From Entamoeba invadens IP1 (taxonomy: Eukaryota; Evosea; Mastigamoebida; Endamoebidae): 21,141 nt of DNA. The stretch spans positions 77,426-98,566 of the forward strand of contig NW_004440111.1 of NCBI RefSeq assembly GCF_000330505.1, given 5' to 3'. The position numbers and the translations under genes are program-made. The notes under the pieces were generated by a model. That model ran no database searches. It had not been told where the DNA came from and worked only from the letters and a program-made list of their open reading frames with translations. The number at the start of each line of letters is the position of its first letter. Position 1 is the stretch's first letter. Shown one piece after another: positions 10,430 through 20,390 of the stretch.

Positions 10430-10529
10430 NNNNNNNNNNNNNNNNNNNNNNNNNNNNNNNNNNNNNNNNNNNNNNNNNNNNNNNNNNNNNNNNNNNNNNN
10501 NNNNNNNNNNNNNNNNNNNNNNNNNNNNN
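10430..10529. other. Assembly gap (exactly 100 N)
   Basis: One hundred consecutive N, the conventional placeholder for a gap of unknown size. It lies 157 bases inside the left terminal repeat and about 130 bases beyond the end of the polymerase gene. The missing sequence belongs to the pPolB element and could be short or several kilobases. Confidence 0.95.
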
Positions 10530-10660
10530 TAATCTCAATGATTTCAAACCAAAAAATAGACTAATATATGCTGGGAACATATAAAAGATTATTAAATAAT
10601 TGGTTACGACTCTAAAAAGTCTGAGGATTCATTGTATCCGTACGTATAAATTTTTTTCAT

Positions 10661-13600
10661 TTAGAATTGAATTTTTCTAGTAAAGTTCTCTCTTGTTTTA
10701 ATATCAAATGTCTTACTAAATTCGAAACTAGGTTTTAATTCTAGTAAGTTAAATGTATAAGATTCTCCCGCGTAGAGTTTCTTATATAATTCAATTGAAT
10801 TTTTGTTATTTTCCAATAAATTGTTTGGAATACCTTTCATTCTCATATGTAAATCATGTTCTTGTTTATCGTTTGTTAATACATCTATATAAGCTTTCTT
10901 ACCTAAGAAGTAAGATTCTTTTGAATATACATCCTCAGATAATTCATCAGAATCTGGATGGAATTGTTCTAATTCACCTCCTCTTAATGTTTTACCATAT
11001 ATTTCTTTATATTTTTGTTCTAATAGTTCTATCTTATTTTTGTTTATATGCACTGAATCAGTATCTTGATAATATATATCTATATTTAAATCTTCTGCTA
11101 AACACATAACTTCATTCATTATTCTCTTACTCATACTTAATATTTGTACACCAATGAGACATAGAAGTCATCAAATGGTTTTTTTGTTTCAAAACATCTA
11201 ATATTATCTGATATGTCATACATGGATCTAACTAATGTAAAGTTCTTTTTAAGATACCTATCTGAATCACATTTTACTTTATTATTAATATATTTGTAAA
11301 CCAAGTCATTTTTAATTGGTTTTTGAATTGTTTTTCCATATGAACTATTCATCAATAATTTATAATTGTTTTGTAACGGATTACCTTCTTTTTTAAGTTG
11401 AGATCTTAAATTGATTATCTTTTCAATTTCATTACTAAACACATTAGATTTACAACCAGTCCAATAATATCCTCTAATAATATTAAACTCTATTTGTTGA
11501 AATTTAATCATATCTTCAAGCATAATATTATCTACTCTCGTTTTACAACATTCATTAACATTATTATTACTTTTTTATCTTTCTTAGTTATAATTGGGAA
11601 GTGTAAATGTTTGTTAACCTTGGTTATTTCTATTTTTACAATAAATGCTGATATATAACGTTCATATGTTGGTTCTAATTGTTGTTCTAACATTAAGTGA
11701 TTTAATATAGTTTTATTACATGATTCTTGTGGGATTACTATAGGTTTTCCAGTTGCTAGTTTTAACCTATGTATAGCGCTAGGATATAATGAACATGCGT
11801 CATAATCATATAAATCTTTAGTAACATGTTGTTTTGTATTATCTCTACACATATTTCTACCTCCATATACTGCACACTGTATAAATTCTCTAAATTTCCC
11901 AGAATATTGCATTAAGTTTGAAATTTGTGTGTAAACATGTAATTTGAAATAGTGATTAGCTAGAGTCGATATACTAATAAAGTTGTCAACATCTATATTT
12001 AAACTTTTCAAATTATTATTTCGGAATTTAATATATCCTTCTTTTAATATTCTAACGTCTTGACAACAGTGGAATTTACAATATAATTACATATCGAATT
12101 TGTCGTTATCCACTAAACAATTATCAATTTTAGATATATTCTCTTTAAATAATTCATATTGTTCTTTATTCCATCTTTTAGATTCATATTCACCAGCTTC
12201 TGAAATTATTCCAATATTATTTTGAATTCTATCTGCGTCGTAGTAATTATAAGGGTATAACTTTTTTTGAATATTAGATGAATCAAACATTTTAGGAAAA
12301 TCTGATAATTTATTTGAAATCATTGAATAACTATCTTTCAAAACAATTCTTTTTTCGTGATAATTTAGTTTCATTTTCATAGTTTTTCCATCTTTTTAAT
12401 ACATGTCTCAATTCCATATTTTGCTAATAAACATGAATCATATTTCAAATTATGAAAATAAACAACGAAATTGTTATCTAAATCAGATAAAAAGTCTTCT
12501 ACACACTCGCCACCATATTTACATAAAATTTGAGAAGAATTTTGTTTAGAATAAGCAACACAATGTGCTTTATGATTTCCTTGTGTACTAGCTTCGAAAT
12601 CTGCATAATAATAAGTATAATTTTTAAATTTAGATTTTTTATTACGACATGTAATGTCTGAGGAACTTCATTCCGTAGTTTTTTACATTGTTACTGGTTT
12701 TACTTCAAAATCCAGATAATCTAATAATTCGATTGATTGTTTGACATAATCAGATAAATCAGATGGTAAATGAAGAACATCACTAAGTGAATATGGTTTA
12801 AAGCCATTATTATCTCTAATATATAAAATAAGTTCAGATAATTTTATACTGGATTTAGCTCCTGGATTGATTAAATATGAATTTCCTTTCTTTCTATGTT
12901 TATTAAACATAAATTCAATTGGTTTGTTGTGTTCTAATGCCCATTCATTTCAACTTTATTCTTAAGATAAAATGGAGTAATTGGTAAATCAACATCTAAG
13001 AAATAATGATCACCTTTCATATTTGAATCTCTGAATAAATACATACTAATTTCAGTAGCTTCTTCATTATCTGATCCTATATATTTCATTATTGTATTAG
13101 CATGATCTTTACGCTTTAATTCTTCACGTTTTATTTGAATTCTAATATTACATGATTTGAAACTTCATCTATCAATTTAATTTTCTGATATCTTGAATAA
13201 CAATGAACACGATATAAATCAACAATTTTCTCATCTATTTTATCTTGTTGTAACGCATATATTAAGCAATTATTATTTAATTCAGGTCTAATTTTGTTTT
13301 CAACACTAAGAGAATCAAATATTTGTGCTATTTTTAAATATTTAGAGAAACATTTATATTCTTCTGTATAATGATAAGCAAAGAATGCCGCACCATTATT
13401 TCGATATTCATTAATTTCATTTTTATAATCACATTCTTCAATTATTAATTCTGTAATAAATAAAGGTTCTGGAACTTCATGTTGAACATAAAATGCAGAA
13501 TCTGAACTGGTTTCAATTTCATATTGATTATATAAACCAAGAGTTTTGTTTGAAATTGATTTTAGAAATTCATCTATATTTTCTTTAGAATTTAACATAT

Positions 13601-14408
13601 ATGTCTTCCAAGTAGTATCAGTAAATCAATATTATAAACTAAATTTGCTGTTGAATCCAGTTTTTCAATTAATTGATTAAAGAACTGACTAATCATACCA
13701 ATTCGTCTAATTTCTCTTCAAATCCATAATTAAGATCAGCATGAATTTTATTATTATCTACGTCATATGTTACACCTTCTGTTTTATATTCATTATCATT
13801 TATTGATCGTTTGTATGGTTGATATTCATCATAAATTTGATCTCTGTTTTCATCTTCATCTATTTGTTCAATATTATTGTTTAAACTCCATTCTAAATTA
13901 ATTTTGATATTATCATAATTATTAATCATGTATTCGTTTTTTTCTTTCATTCTTAAGTTGATCATTAACATAATTATAATATTCTTGAGATATTGTTTCA
14001 TCATCTATTTCGGTATTATGTTTTAAACTCCATTCTAAATTCTTTTTATCAAGTTCTTTATGAATTTATGCATTATCTAATTCTTTAATTAATGTTGCTT
14101 TTTTATTAATTAATCCAAAAGTTTGTTTATCAGTTTTATTTAATTTATCAAACACAATTCTTAAAAATGGTTGCGCTTAAGGCGCCGCTACGTGTTGTTC
14201 TATTTTTTTTTCTAAGTTCAAAATAAACGTTTCTGGATTCAATATTCATTTTCAACAATTCTTTTCTACATTCTCTATTTAAAATTTTAGTAAATGCTCC
14301 TTTAATAATTCCATCTTTAATTCTAAAACAATCCAAAATTTCTTCTTCGGAATAATTTTTAGTAAATTTGTGAAAATTCTTTTTCAAGTATTCTTGTGTA
14401 GTGCTCAT
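10661..14408 (-). pseudogene. Protein-primed family-B DNA polymerase (Polinton type), broken
   Basis: Reading down the minus strand from the ATG at 14408, about 1,250 codons are spread over several frames, the usual size for Polinton polymerases. The N-terminal ~580 residues are poorly recognised. They include a duplicated NLEWSL segment and a NNCLIYALQ stretch (~13250). Exonuclease motifs follow: Exo I YYYADFEAST (DFE at 12593-12601), Exo II VVYFHNLKYDS (~12460-12434) and Exo III CCQDVRIL (~12060). Then come the YGGRN linker motif (~11860), polymerase motif A DYDACSLYPSA (~11810-11778), motif B LLMNSSYGKTIQKP (~11360-11325), motif C YYQDTDSVH (DTD at 11057-11065) and a KAYIDVL / MRMKGIP thumb block. 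The catalytic Asp residues are all retained. At least eight disruptions occur, including in-frame TAA stops near 14073 and 12087 and frameshifts near 14170, 12945, 12680, 12390, 11575 and 11140. The protein would copy the element's DNA from a terminal-protein primer. Confidence 0.88.
13880..14041 (-). repeat. Tandem duplication in the polymerase N-terminus
   Basis: A 20-base string starting TTTAAACTCCATTC occurs at 13880-13899 and again at 14022-14041, with further similarity (TCATCTATTT...TATTAT) beside each copy. On the minus strand both encode NLEWSL followed by an acidic stretch. The offset of 142 bases is not a multiple of three, which agrees with a frameshift between the copies. Confidence 0.75.
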
Positions 14409-14558
14409 TTAAAATAAGAAAAAATACAATTATCACTTTGAAATAATAACTAAAAAAAATAACCCTAAAATAATTAAACCTAAATAACGGAACGAAGCGA
14501 CGAAATTGTGAGGATTGAGTGTTCCCGAAGGGTGCACGAAATCAGCACAATTTATATA
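14406..14558 (-). repeat. Right terminal inverted repeat and leader of the polymerase gene
   Basis: It is the reverse complement of 10126-10273, with scattered substitutions and one- or two-base indels. Its inner edge is the start codon of the polymerase gene (MSTTQEYLKK), so the repeat must contain that gene's promoter and 5' leader. It includes the CACCCTTCGGGAA and GAAGCGACGAAATT blocks. Confidence 0.9.
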
Positions 14559-14596
14559 CTACTCCACATAAATAATTTCATCAACATTTTTGAGTA

Positions 14597-15290
14597 AAAT
14601 GACTTCCCCAAGGTGTGCAAGTTAAAATTTTTAGTCTTTTTTACAGGGAAAGAGCGTGCAAGACTAAATTTCAGTTGAAAAACATTTTATTAAAAAATGT
14701 TATTCATTTCAAAATTGTTTCAAAAAACACACAACCCTTTGGTGCTTGAATTAATAAACTACAAAAAGCAAATTAAATTATAAAAATTGGGTTATGGTTT
14801 GTCTATGTGTTTAATGTAAAAACTGTTTTGTTTCAAGAACGTGAATAAATGTCAATGTCTCTTGTGTCAGCGTAATTCAAAGTGACAAGAAAAGGTGTAA
14901 TAAACATTATGTTTTTCTCTGTGCCATTTTATAGCAAACAATAACAAATAGTCTGTTTAATAGGTGCAGTTCATTGTCTCAAATCGATGTGCACTGTTGT
15001 CCAGAACTGGTTTTTCGATAATTTCCATTGGGTTGCTTTCCCGAAATTGTTGCTTAATTTATTGTATTCAAAGTGTGAAAGTTAATAATTGCAACGTCAC
15101 GAGGTGTGCAAGTTAAAGTATAGTTTAGTAATAACTTCAAAATTATAATTAATAATTAAACTAAAAATAATCTTTTTTTTCAAAATTTCAAAAAATTAAT
15201 GATTCTATTTTTTTAATAAAAAAATTATAAATTAACTATACCTTAACTTGCACACCTTTAAACTAACTTGCACATTTTGGGAAGTCACTT
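14597..15290. mobile_element. 694 bp MITE with TA flanks
   Basis: The left end reads AAATGACTTCCCCAAGGTGT. The right end, reverse complemented, reads AAGTGACTTCCCAAAATGTG. Both continue with GCAAGTTA, giving about 28 bp of imperfect inverted repeat. TA lies outside each end (14595-14596 and 15291-15292). The motif GGTGTGCAAGTTAA recurs inside, at 14612-14627 and 15103-15117, and inverted at ~15243-15256. No coding potential is seen. The termini and TA target suggest mobilisation by a Tc1/mariner/pogo-type transposase. It sits only 38 bases outside the right end of the pPolB element. Confidence 0.75.
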
Positions 15291-16105
15291 TAACAAATTT
15301 AATATATAGTCTGCGTATATATTTTTATTTAATCTATCCAAATCAACCAAACCAACATTTTCTAAAAATACCAGTACAAAAAATGAACTTATATTATAAT
15401 TAACCTCAATTCGATAAAAATATCAACATAAAATAATAATAATTATTGGAAAATCAACCATATTTTTATTCCAATAATATTTACGAATAGAATAATTAAA
15501 ACAAATTTTCAAGAAACAAGTTTAAATCTAAACAAATTAACACAAAAATAATGAAAATTAAAAGACATAACAAGTTTTTTCAACACGATGAATACCCATG
15601 TTAGTGATAGTCTCCGACAGTTTTCTGTGTGTTAATTCCATTTAATTTCAAAAAATGAAACAAACATTTGCCTTTAATATTGTGTCATAATAATAACCTT
15701 TAAACACTTCATTAAAACATGTTGTCATTGTGTATGTGTTAATCGTACCAACACGCCGTTTCTAAACAATTGATACATTTGTTTAATCACAATCATTACT
15801 GAAATAACAACAAACAACAGGCATGCATTGATAGATCACGAAAAAGTTAGCAAGTTGGTTCAGAATGTCAAAATAAATAATTTATATTCATATATATATA
15901 TCGTATTGATAGTACTTACAACGGCGCTGCTCTTGAGTGGCACTTTTATATAATAATGGTTGTCTTTTTAAACAAACCCAGTTCAAGGAACTTTAATAAA
16001 AAAAAACTCCCAAAGTTTCACCTTTTGTAATTATTTTTTTAATTTATTAACCAATCTTTTCTAGAACTCAATTAGGTTTTGTTTCTTATCTTTCGACTTT
16101 GCAAG
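15291..16105. other. Non-coding stretch between MITE and nested transposons
   Basis: No frame of note lies on either strand. A TATAGTCTGC string at 15305-15314 is matched by its reverse complement at 19969-19978 and could mark the outer ends of the minus-strand transposon that was split by the 16240-18850 insertion. The (TA)n run at ~15892-15900 is a short microsatellite. Confidence 0.4.
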
Positions 16106-16239
16106 TCATTTTTCTTTGGTTTCTTTTCTTTCAACGGAAACTTTTTTGACTTTGGTTACTGAATCTAATCTAAGAGTTTTTTCCAATAATTTGTTCACTT
16201 CCCTGGTTTTCTCCTTTTCTACAGAAGGCTGAAAAATCA
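16106..16239 (-). pseudogene. Detached C-terminal tail of the interrupted transposase
   Basis: Minus-strand codons ATTTTTCAGCCT onward encode IFQPSVEKEKTREVNKLLEK and a further Lys/Glu-rich ~24 residues, ending in a TGA at 16106-16108. The fragment starts exactly at the left end of the 16240-18850 element. When that element is removed with one TA copy, the fragment continues in the same frame from the minus-strand transposase on the far side (18854 onward), across a single TAA codon. I therefore read it as the severed end of that gene. A chance open frame of 45 codons is the alternative. Confidence 0.6.
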
Positions 16240-16566
16240 CTTGACAAAGAAAAAAGGGATGACAAAATTCTATTTTTAATTATCAGAGTAATTATTATTG
16301 GTGTTTGAGAACCATCATTATAGGATTTTGTTTACATGTCTTATATAAAAAATACATTATTTTTACCACAAACTTGGTTTTGCTATATGTAGTAATATGT
16401 ATAATAATTATAACGGTTATACTTGACCTAAAAAACATGAAAATTACTTGGAAAAATAACATAAAAAGAATTATTATCCGATAAAAACTATTGTTTTCGA
16501 CTCTTTTTTGGGTAATCGGCTACCTTCTTTCACCATGAATACTGGATTTTAATAACTTTTTGGTAA

Positions 16567-18635
16567 ATGTTTCAATTAAAAAAATCAGTTTTAATGTCAA
16601 GCCCTTCGACTCTGCCTTCAAACCCATTGTCAACCATTGGAGTTCATATTGTTGTATCGACAAAGCTTGTCGAATTGGTGTCTCCTCAATTCATAGCCGA
16701 ACATCCTGAGTTTGAAAAGGTGTTCAAAATTCCCAGAAAGAAAGGTGGAGTGAAAGACCATACTGTTATGGAGAGGAAAATTATGAAAGCCACAGAAGAA
16801 ATAAAAACCAAAGCAATAAAAAAGACACAAATTTCAGAAAAAAAGATGTTTTGAATGCCAAAAATGTCCTCTTGTGTTTTGCCGACGATCCATTATTCTT
16901 CAAATTGGCATCAAGAAGAGAGCAAGTCGGTATGATCGTGTCTACTATGCGAGGTGAAAGTTTTTTGACATTACGAACACTTGCCGTGCTTTTCGGAATA
17001 CACCACCAGTCTGTGAGTTCGGATCTCAAAGAGCTCAACAAAGACAACAACAACATAAATAGAGAACCAGGAAGACCTTCTTTGTTCGATCAGAAAACAG
17101 TTACAATTGCACGGATGTTTATTGATTACTGTTCCCAACAAAAGTTGGCTATGACTCTCTCTTCCTTCGACAAATTGGTTCAGAAAATAAACAACCGCAC
17201 ATTCAACAAAGAAACTGTAAAAAAGTGGGCACTCCGAGTTTTCAACTTAAAAAACGTTGAAGGAAAACCAGAAGATTTGGGGAGAATCACAATCAATCTT
17301 TGTGATATTGTCAATAACTATCTGGAAATGTCCCAATTCAATGGCACCGACATCCTACTGGTATTTAACATCGATGAAATTGGTTTCCAGGATTTCTGCA
17401 ATAAAAGGTGGTCAAGATCCTAGTTCCCGCTGACGTCGACGAGAAAAACATCAAAATAGAAGTTAGAAGATCAGGGAAAGGTTCGACAATAATTTGCATG
17501 ATATGCCTTGATGGTTCAGTCGTATGCCCTGGAATTGTCGTCGCTAATAAGACTGTTGATACTGAGCTCCTTTCCAAATACACAAACGCTTCATTCTATA
17601 CAAGCAGCACCGGCTTCGTCACAAAGGATATTTTTATGGAGTGGATGACCACGACTGTTATTCCTTTTTTAGAGTGCAAGAGACTACTGTCAAAACTTCC
17701 CACAATGGCACCTTCATTTATAACAATTGATGGATTTAGTGGGCACAATTTTGAGGAGTTGAAGAGTCTTCTTTTGATATATCACATTCATCTTCACAAG
17801 TACACGGCGCACTGCTCTCACTTAGTGCAGCCTCTTGATTTATGTTCGTTTGGTTAGTGTAAGAAAAGTGGCCAGATTATGACTCCTTTCTTCAAAACCT
17901 CTGTAAGTGTCTTTGAGTTTTATTGTATACAGCATCCCACTTCGTGTTGGATAATGGACAAATTAACGAAAGTACGGCCGAGCAGATGGGTAGAAGTAGC
18001 ACACTTGACGTAACAGGAGCAATGAAAGAGTTGGTCAGTGCATTTTTTTGTGGACAACAATATTTCAAATGACGCCATTAAAGACTCAAACACAAGGGCA
18101 GCTTCTGGCCAACGCCTCAAAAACTCGTTATCCAAAATTATCAACTATTTGGATACCTCCGCATCACATGAAGTTGTAATTGCTTCTTTTCGCCGAGCAG
18201 GTATGGTTTCAAGATTGACCAACAAATTTTGTTTTTTATGTTGACATCAAATCTGCCAGTCGTCTTGTTGAAGAGTTTCATATGTTTTTCCAAGCCAATG
18301 TGTTTTCAAATGTGGCAATAACCAGAAGACTCTCTGCTCCATCCAATGAAATTGAGACCGTTTCGATATCTGATTTAAAAAAAGAGAGAAAAAGAGCACC
18401 AGAAACTTCGGTTTTGGTCAGTCATATCAACCATTTAGCCTAACAAATCGAGTTTTCGGGAAACTTGGAGCAACCCATTTCCATTTTAAAAACTCAAATT
18501 GCCAGTATTCGTGACAACTTCCATGTATTATACCATGGAGATCACCAAGTCTATGGCAGTCCTGTTGATGCGTTTCAACAGAGTCTCGAGCCTTTCACAC
18601 TCACAATTGGCGAATTGGAGGAGATCCAGAACTGA
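16567..18635 (+). pseudogene. Tc1/mariner-pogo superfamily DDxD transposase, lightly damaged
   Basis: The start is ATG 16567 (or 16594), with a basic N-terminus. The frame shifts near 16845 at a run of seven A, and continues as LLCFADDPLFFKLASRREQV with a helix-turn-helix (LRTLAVLFGIHHQSVSSDLK) and GRPSLFDQ. The first catalytic Asp is in LLVFNIDEIGFQDF (codon 17373-17375). A second shift falls near 17405, then KILVPADVDEKNIKIEV and STIICMICLDGSVV. The second Asp is in FITIDGFSGHN (17729-17731) and the third in HCSHLVQPLDLCSFG (17837-17839), a DD35D spacing. A TAG at 17855-17857 and further shifts near 17890 and 18035 precede the C-terminal region (SHEVVIASFRRAG, ISDLKKERKRAPE), ending at a TGA at 18633-18635. 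Catalytic residues are intact, and about six lesions prevent expression. Confidence 0.85.
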
Positions 18636-18710
18636 ACCATTCGAAAAGACGTTTCATAATTGAGTTCAGTTCCATTTTTGTTTTTGGAAAAAATAAAACG
18701 CTGTTTTTAG

Positions 18711-18723
18711 TCTTTGTCAAGTA
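18711..18723 (-). repeat. Internal copy of the transposon terminus
   Basis: TCTTTGTCAAGTA here is identical to the true right end plus TA at 18840-18852, 129 bp away in the same orientation. It is either a subterminal transposase-binding repeat or a second terminus. Reverse complemented, TACTTGAC also recurs near the left end at ~16426. Confidence 0.65.
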
Positions 18724-18799
18724 ATTTCTAATTATAAAAATAGAATGAGTGGTAATTCCCGAAAAAATAAACCTAAAACAGCTAATAAAAATCATTATT

Positions 18800-18816
18800 T
18801 GGACATTTTGTCCAAT
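18800..18816. repeat. Small perfect hairpin TTGGACA/TGTCCAA
   Basis: Two 7-base arms around TTT lie in the right subterminal region of the 16240-18850 element. No function is evident. Confidence 0.35.
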
Positions 18817-18853
18817 CATCTTTCTGTCAATCAATTTATTCTTTGTCAAGTAA

Positions 18854-19870
18854 TTATTCTGCCTCCTGTACTCTAATAACACCAACCAAATCGTCCGAAG
18901 GGTTATAATTAGGATTGTTTTCCTCTTCCATTCGCTTTGTAAATATTTTTGGAACAATTACTACATTAAATTGATTGAAAGCTTTCGCAACATTGTCGCC
19001 ATTGGCAGTCACTTCCCAAGAATAGATCAGTTCCCTGACTCTATCTTTTTCTTTAACACTAACAAACTTTTTTAGGCGGTTTTAAACTCTTTCGAGTCAA
19101 ACGAAAGAATGTTCTTCATAGGCTTGGATCTTTCGGTTTCTTCTTCAATTTGGAATTTATGTTGGAACATATTGTTTTTGTTACCCAAAAGCTTCTTTTG
19201 GATTCCAAAAATTCCAAGATCTAATGACTCCGTGAGATGTGATGAATGAGGGATAAGCTCAATCATTTCAATATAATTATCCTTAAACAAACGGGTGATT
19301 TTTGTGTTAAAATGGCCAGAAAAGCCATCAATCAACAAATAGCTCTTTGTGTCTTTTCGTACACAAAGGAACTCTTTTTTCTTTGGATCTCAGCAATGAA
19401 GATCTTTTTAATCCATTCGATATACAGCTGCTTGTTCATGAATCCATTGGGTTGGCTTCGAATAAGAGCTCTGCTCTTGTATGAGGCAACCAAAGATTGG
19501 TCCATGAGGACCCATTTGCTGACAACCAATGGAACCAATCTGGTTCCATCACTGCAAATACAACACAAAAGAGATATGCGAGATGCATCTCTTTAAACAC
19601 CATTGTACATTGTTTCACCAGAATCAACGCAACAGTAAACAGTTTTGCTGGTCGCATCGACCCATTGGGAAAAGCCGACTTCATCCAAGTTGAACACGAG
19701 TTCAGATCTTACGCCATCAATTTTTTAGACATATTGTTTTCACTTTTTCAAAACAAAACAATTTACTCTCGGCAATTTACATATTTCCTTTACCACCGTT
19801 TAATTTTCTCAGAAAAAATAAAAGAGCTTGGCAAAAGTGTTTGGGTCCATGTTGGTTGTAAACCAATTTT
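18854..19870 (-). pseudogene. Second Tc1/pogo-like DDxD transposase, interrupted
   Basis: The minus strand encodes a relative of the 16.5 kb transposase that differs clearly in sequence. It reads IDGVRSELVFNLDEVGFSQW (first Asp codon 19683-19685), LLCCICSDGTRLVPLVVSKW, NGFMNKQLYIEWIKKIFIAE, LLIDGFSGHF (second Asp 19327-19329) and HSSHLTESLDLGIFGIQKK (third Asp 19219-19221), again with 35 residues between the last two. The usual Gln-Pro before the third Asp is Glu-Ser here. The C-terminal part is SWEVTANGDNVAKAFNQFNV and KRMEEENNPNYNPSDD, ending at a TAA at 18854-18856, four bases from the inserted element. Only ~60 residues of uncertain sequence (from ~19870, MDPNTFAKLFYFF) precede the first Asp, so the DNA-binding N-terminus seems deleted. 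Frameshifts fall near 19640, 19580 and 19080. Confidence 0.8.
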
Positions 19871-19979
19871 TGTGATTAAAATCGAGGAAATAAGAAAAAG
19901 GCAAACTATACTTGAAATTATTATCAAATTAAAAATTAACTATTTTTTCAGTTCTGGCGGTTTTTTTAGCAGACTATAA

Positions 19980-20390
19980 AATTAATTATTAATAGTAAAT
20001 ATATCAACATATAATAGCTCATTACAACTATTATTATAATATATTTTTTGTTGTGTTTTATATAATTATGTTATAATATTTTAATTAATATTTCAATTTA
20101 TAATATGCTATAATATATTTTATTTTTTATATCAAATTATATTATATTTACTATTTTAAATATATATTATAATATTTTATTTTTTAAATTGGTTATTTTT
20201 TTAAAACATGTTAATTTCTCAATTATAAAAATTATAATACTAAGAAGTATTAACTCTTCATTCAATATTAACTCAACACACCCAATTTTTCCTATTAATA
20301 GAGTAAAACAAATAAAAAATATTTTATTTAATCAAAATTATAATTTGTGTTAAATAAAGTTTCGATTTGTAATATTTGGTTATTATTGCC
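19980..20390. other. Extremely AT-rich spacer
   Basis: The sequence is almost entirely TA/ATT repeats (for example 20030-20180) with no gene. It lies between the interrupted transposase and the foldback element. Confidence 0.6.

Larger units (their letters stand above)
10126..14558. mobile_element. pPolB (Polinton/Maverick-like) element with ~150 bp terminal inverted repeats
   Basis: Long inverted repeats, roughly 85% identical by eye, bound this segment at 10126-~10273 and ~14406-14558. Inside are a minus-strand gene for a protein-primed family-B DNA polymerase and the start of a plus-strand gene. Self-synthesising Polintons carry such a polymerase together with an integrase, an ATPase, a protease and capsid genes. 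None of those is visible here. The 100-N assembly gap at 10430-10529 means the true span may be larger than the 4,433 bases shown. Neither a 6-bp target duplication nor matching flanks could be seen. The alternatives are a pPolB-only derivative of a Polinton, an integrated linear-plasmid-like replicon, or a full element collapsed at the gap. Confidence 0.75.
16240..18850 (+). mobile_element. Tc1/pogo-like transposon, nearly full length (2.6 kb)
   Basis: The left terminus is CTTGACAAAGAAAAAAGGGA (16240 on). The right terminus, reverse complemented from 18850, is CTTGACAAAGAATAAATTGA, and both continue with a TGACA(A/G)AA block, about 30 bp in all. TA follows at 18851-18852. The left flank is CA, one change from TA. 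A 13-base copy of the right end also occurs inside at 18711-18723. The interior is clearly less AT-rich than its surroundings and has few lesions, so this is probably the youngest insertion here. It is inserted in the minus-strand transposase gene split between 18854 and 16239. Confidence 0.75.

Noticed and set aside
7815..14408. In-frame TAA codons in several otherwise open frames might mean a ciliate-type code (TAA = Gln).
   Set aside because: Gln is encoded by CAA/CAG many times in the same frames, including around the polymerase motifs, and TGA and frameshift lesions occur as well. Ordinary decay explains the stops.
16781..17056. A 91-codon minus-strand open frame rich in Leu/Ser.
   Set aside because: It is antisense to the helix-turn-helix part of the plus-strand transposase, and its composition is a by-product of that coding strand.
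18240..18721. Taking the right end of the 16.2 kb element at 18721.
   Set aside because: The inverted repeat is longer (about 30 bp) when the end is placed at 18850, and only that choice restores the reading frame of the interrupted gene.
19497..19979. A 160-codon plus-strand open frame.
   Set aside because: It lies antisense to the FNLDEVGF...SDGTRLV transposase on the minus strand and has no motif of its own.
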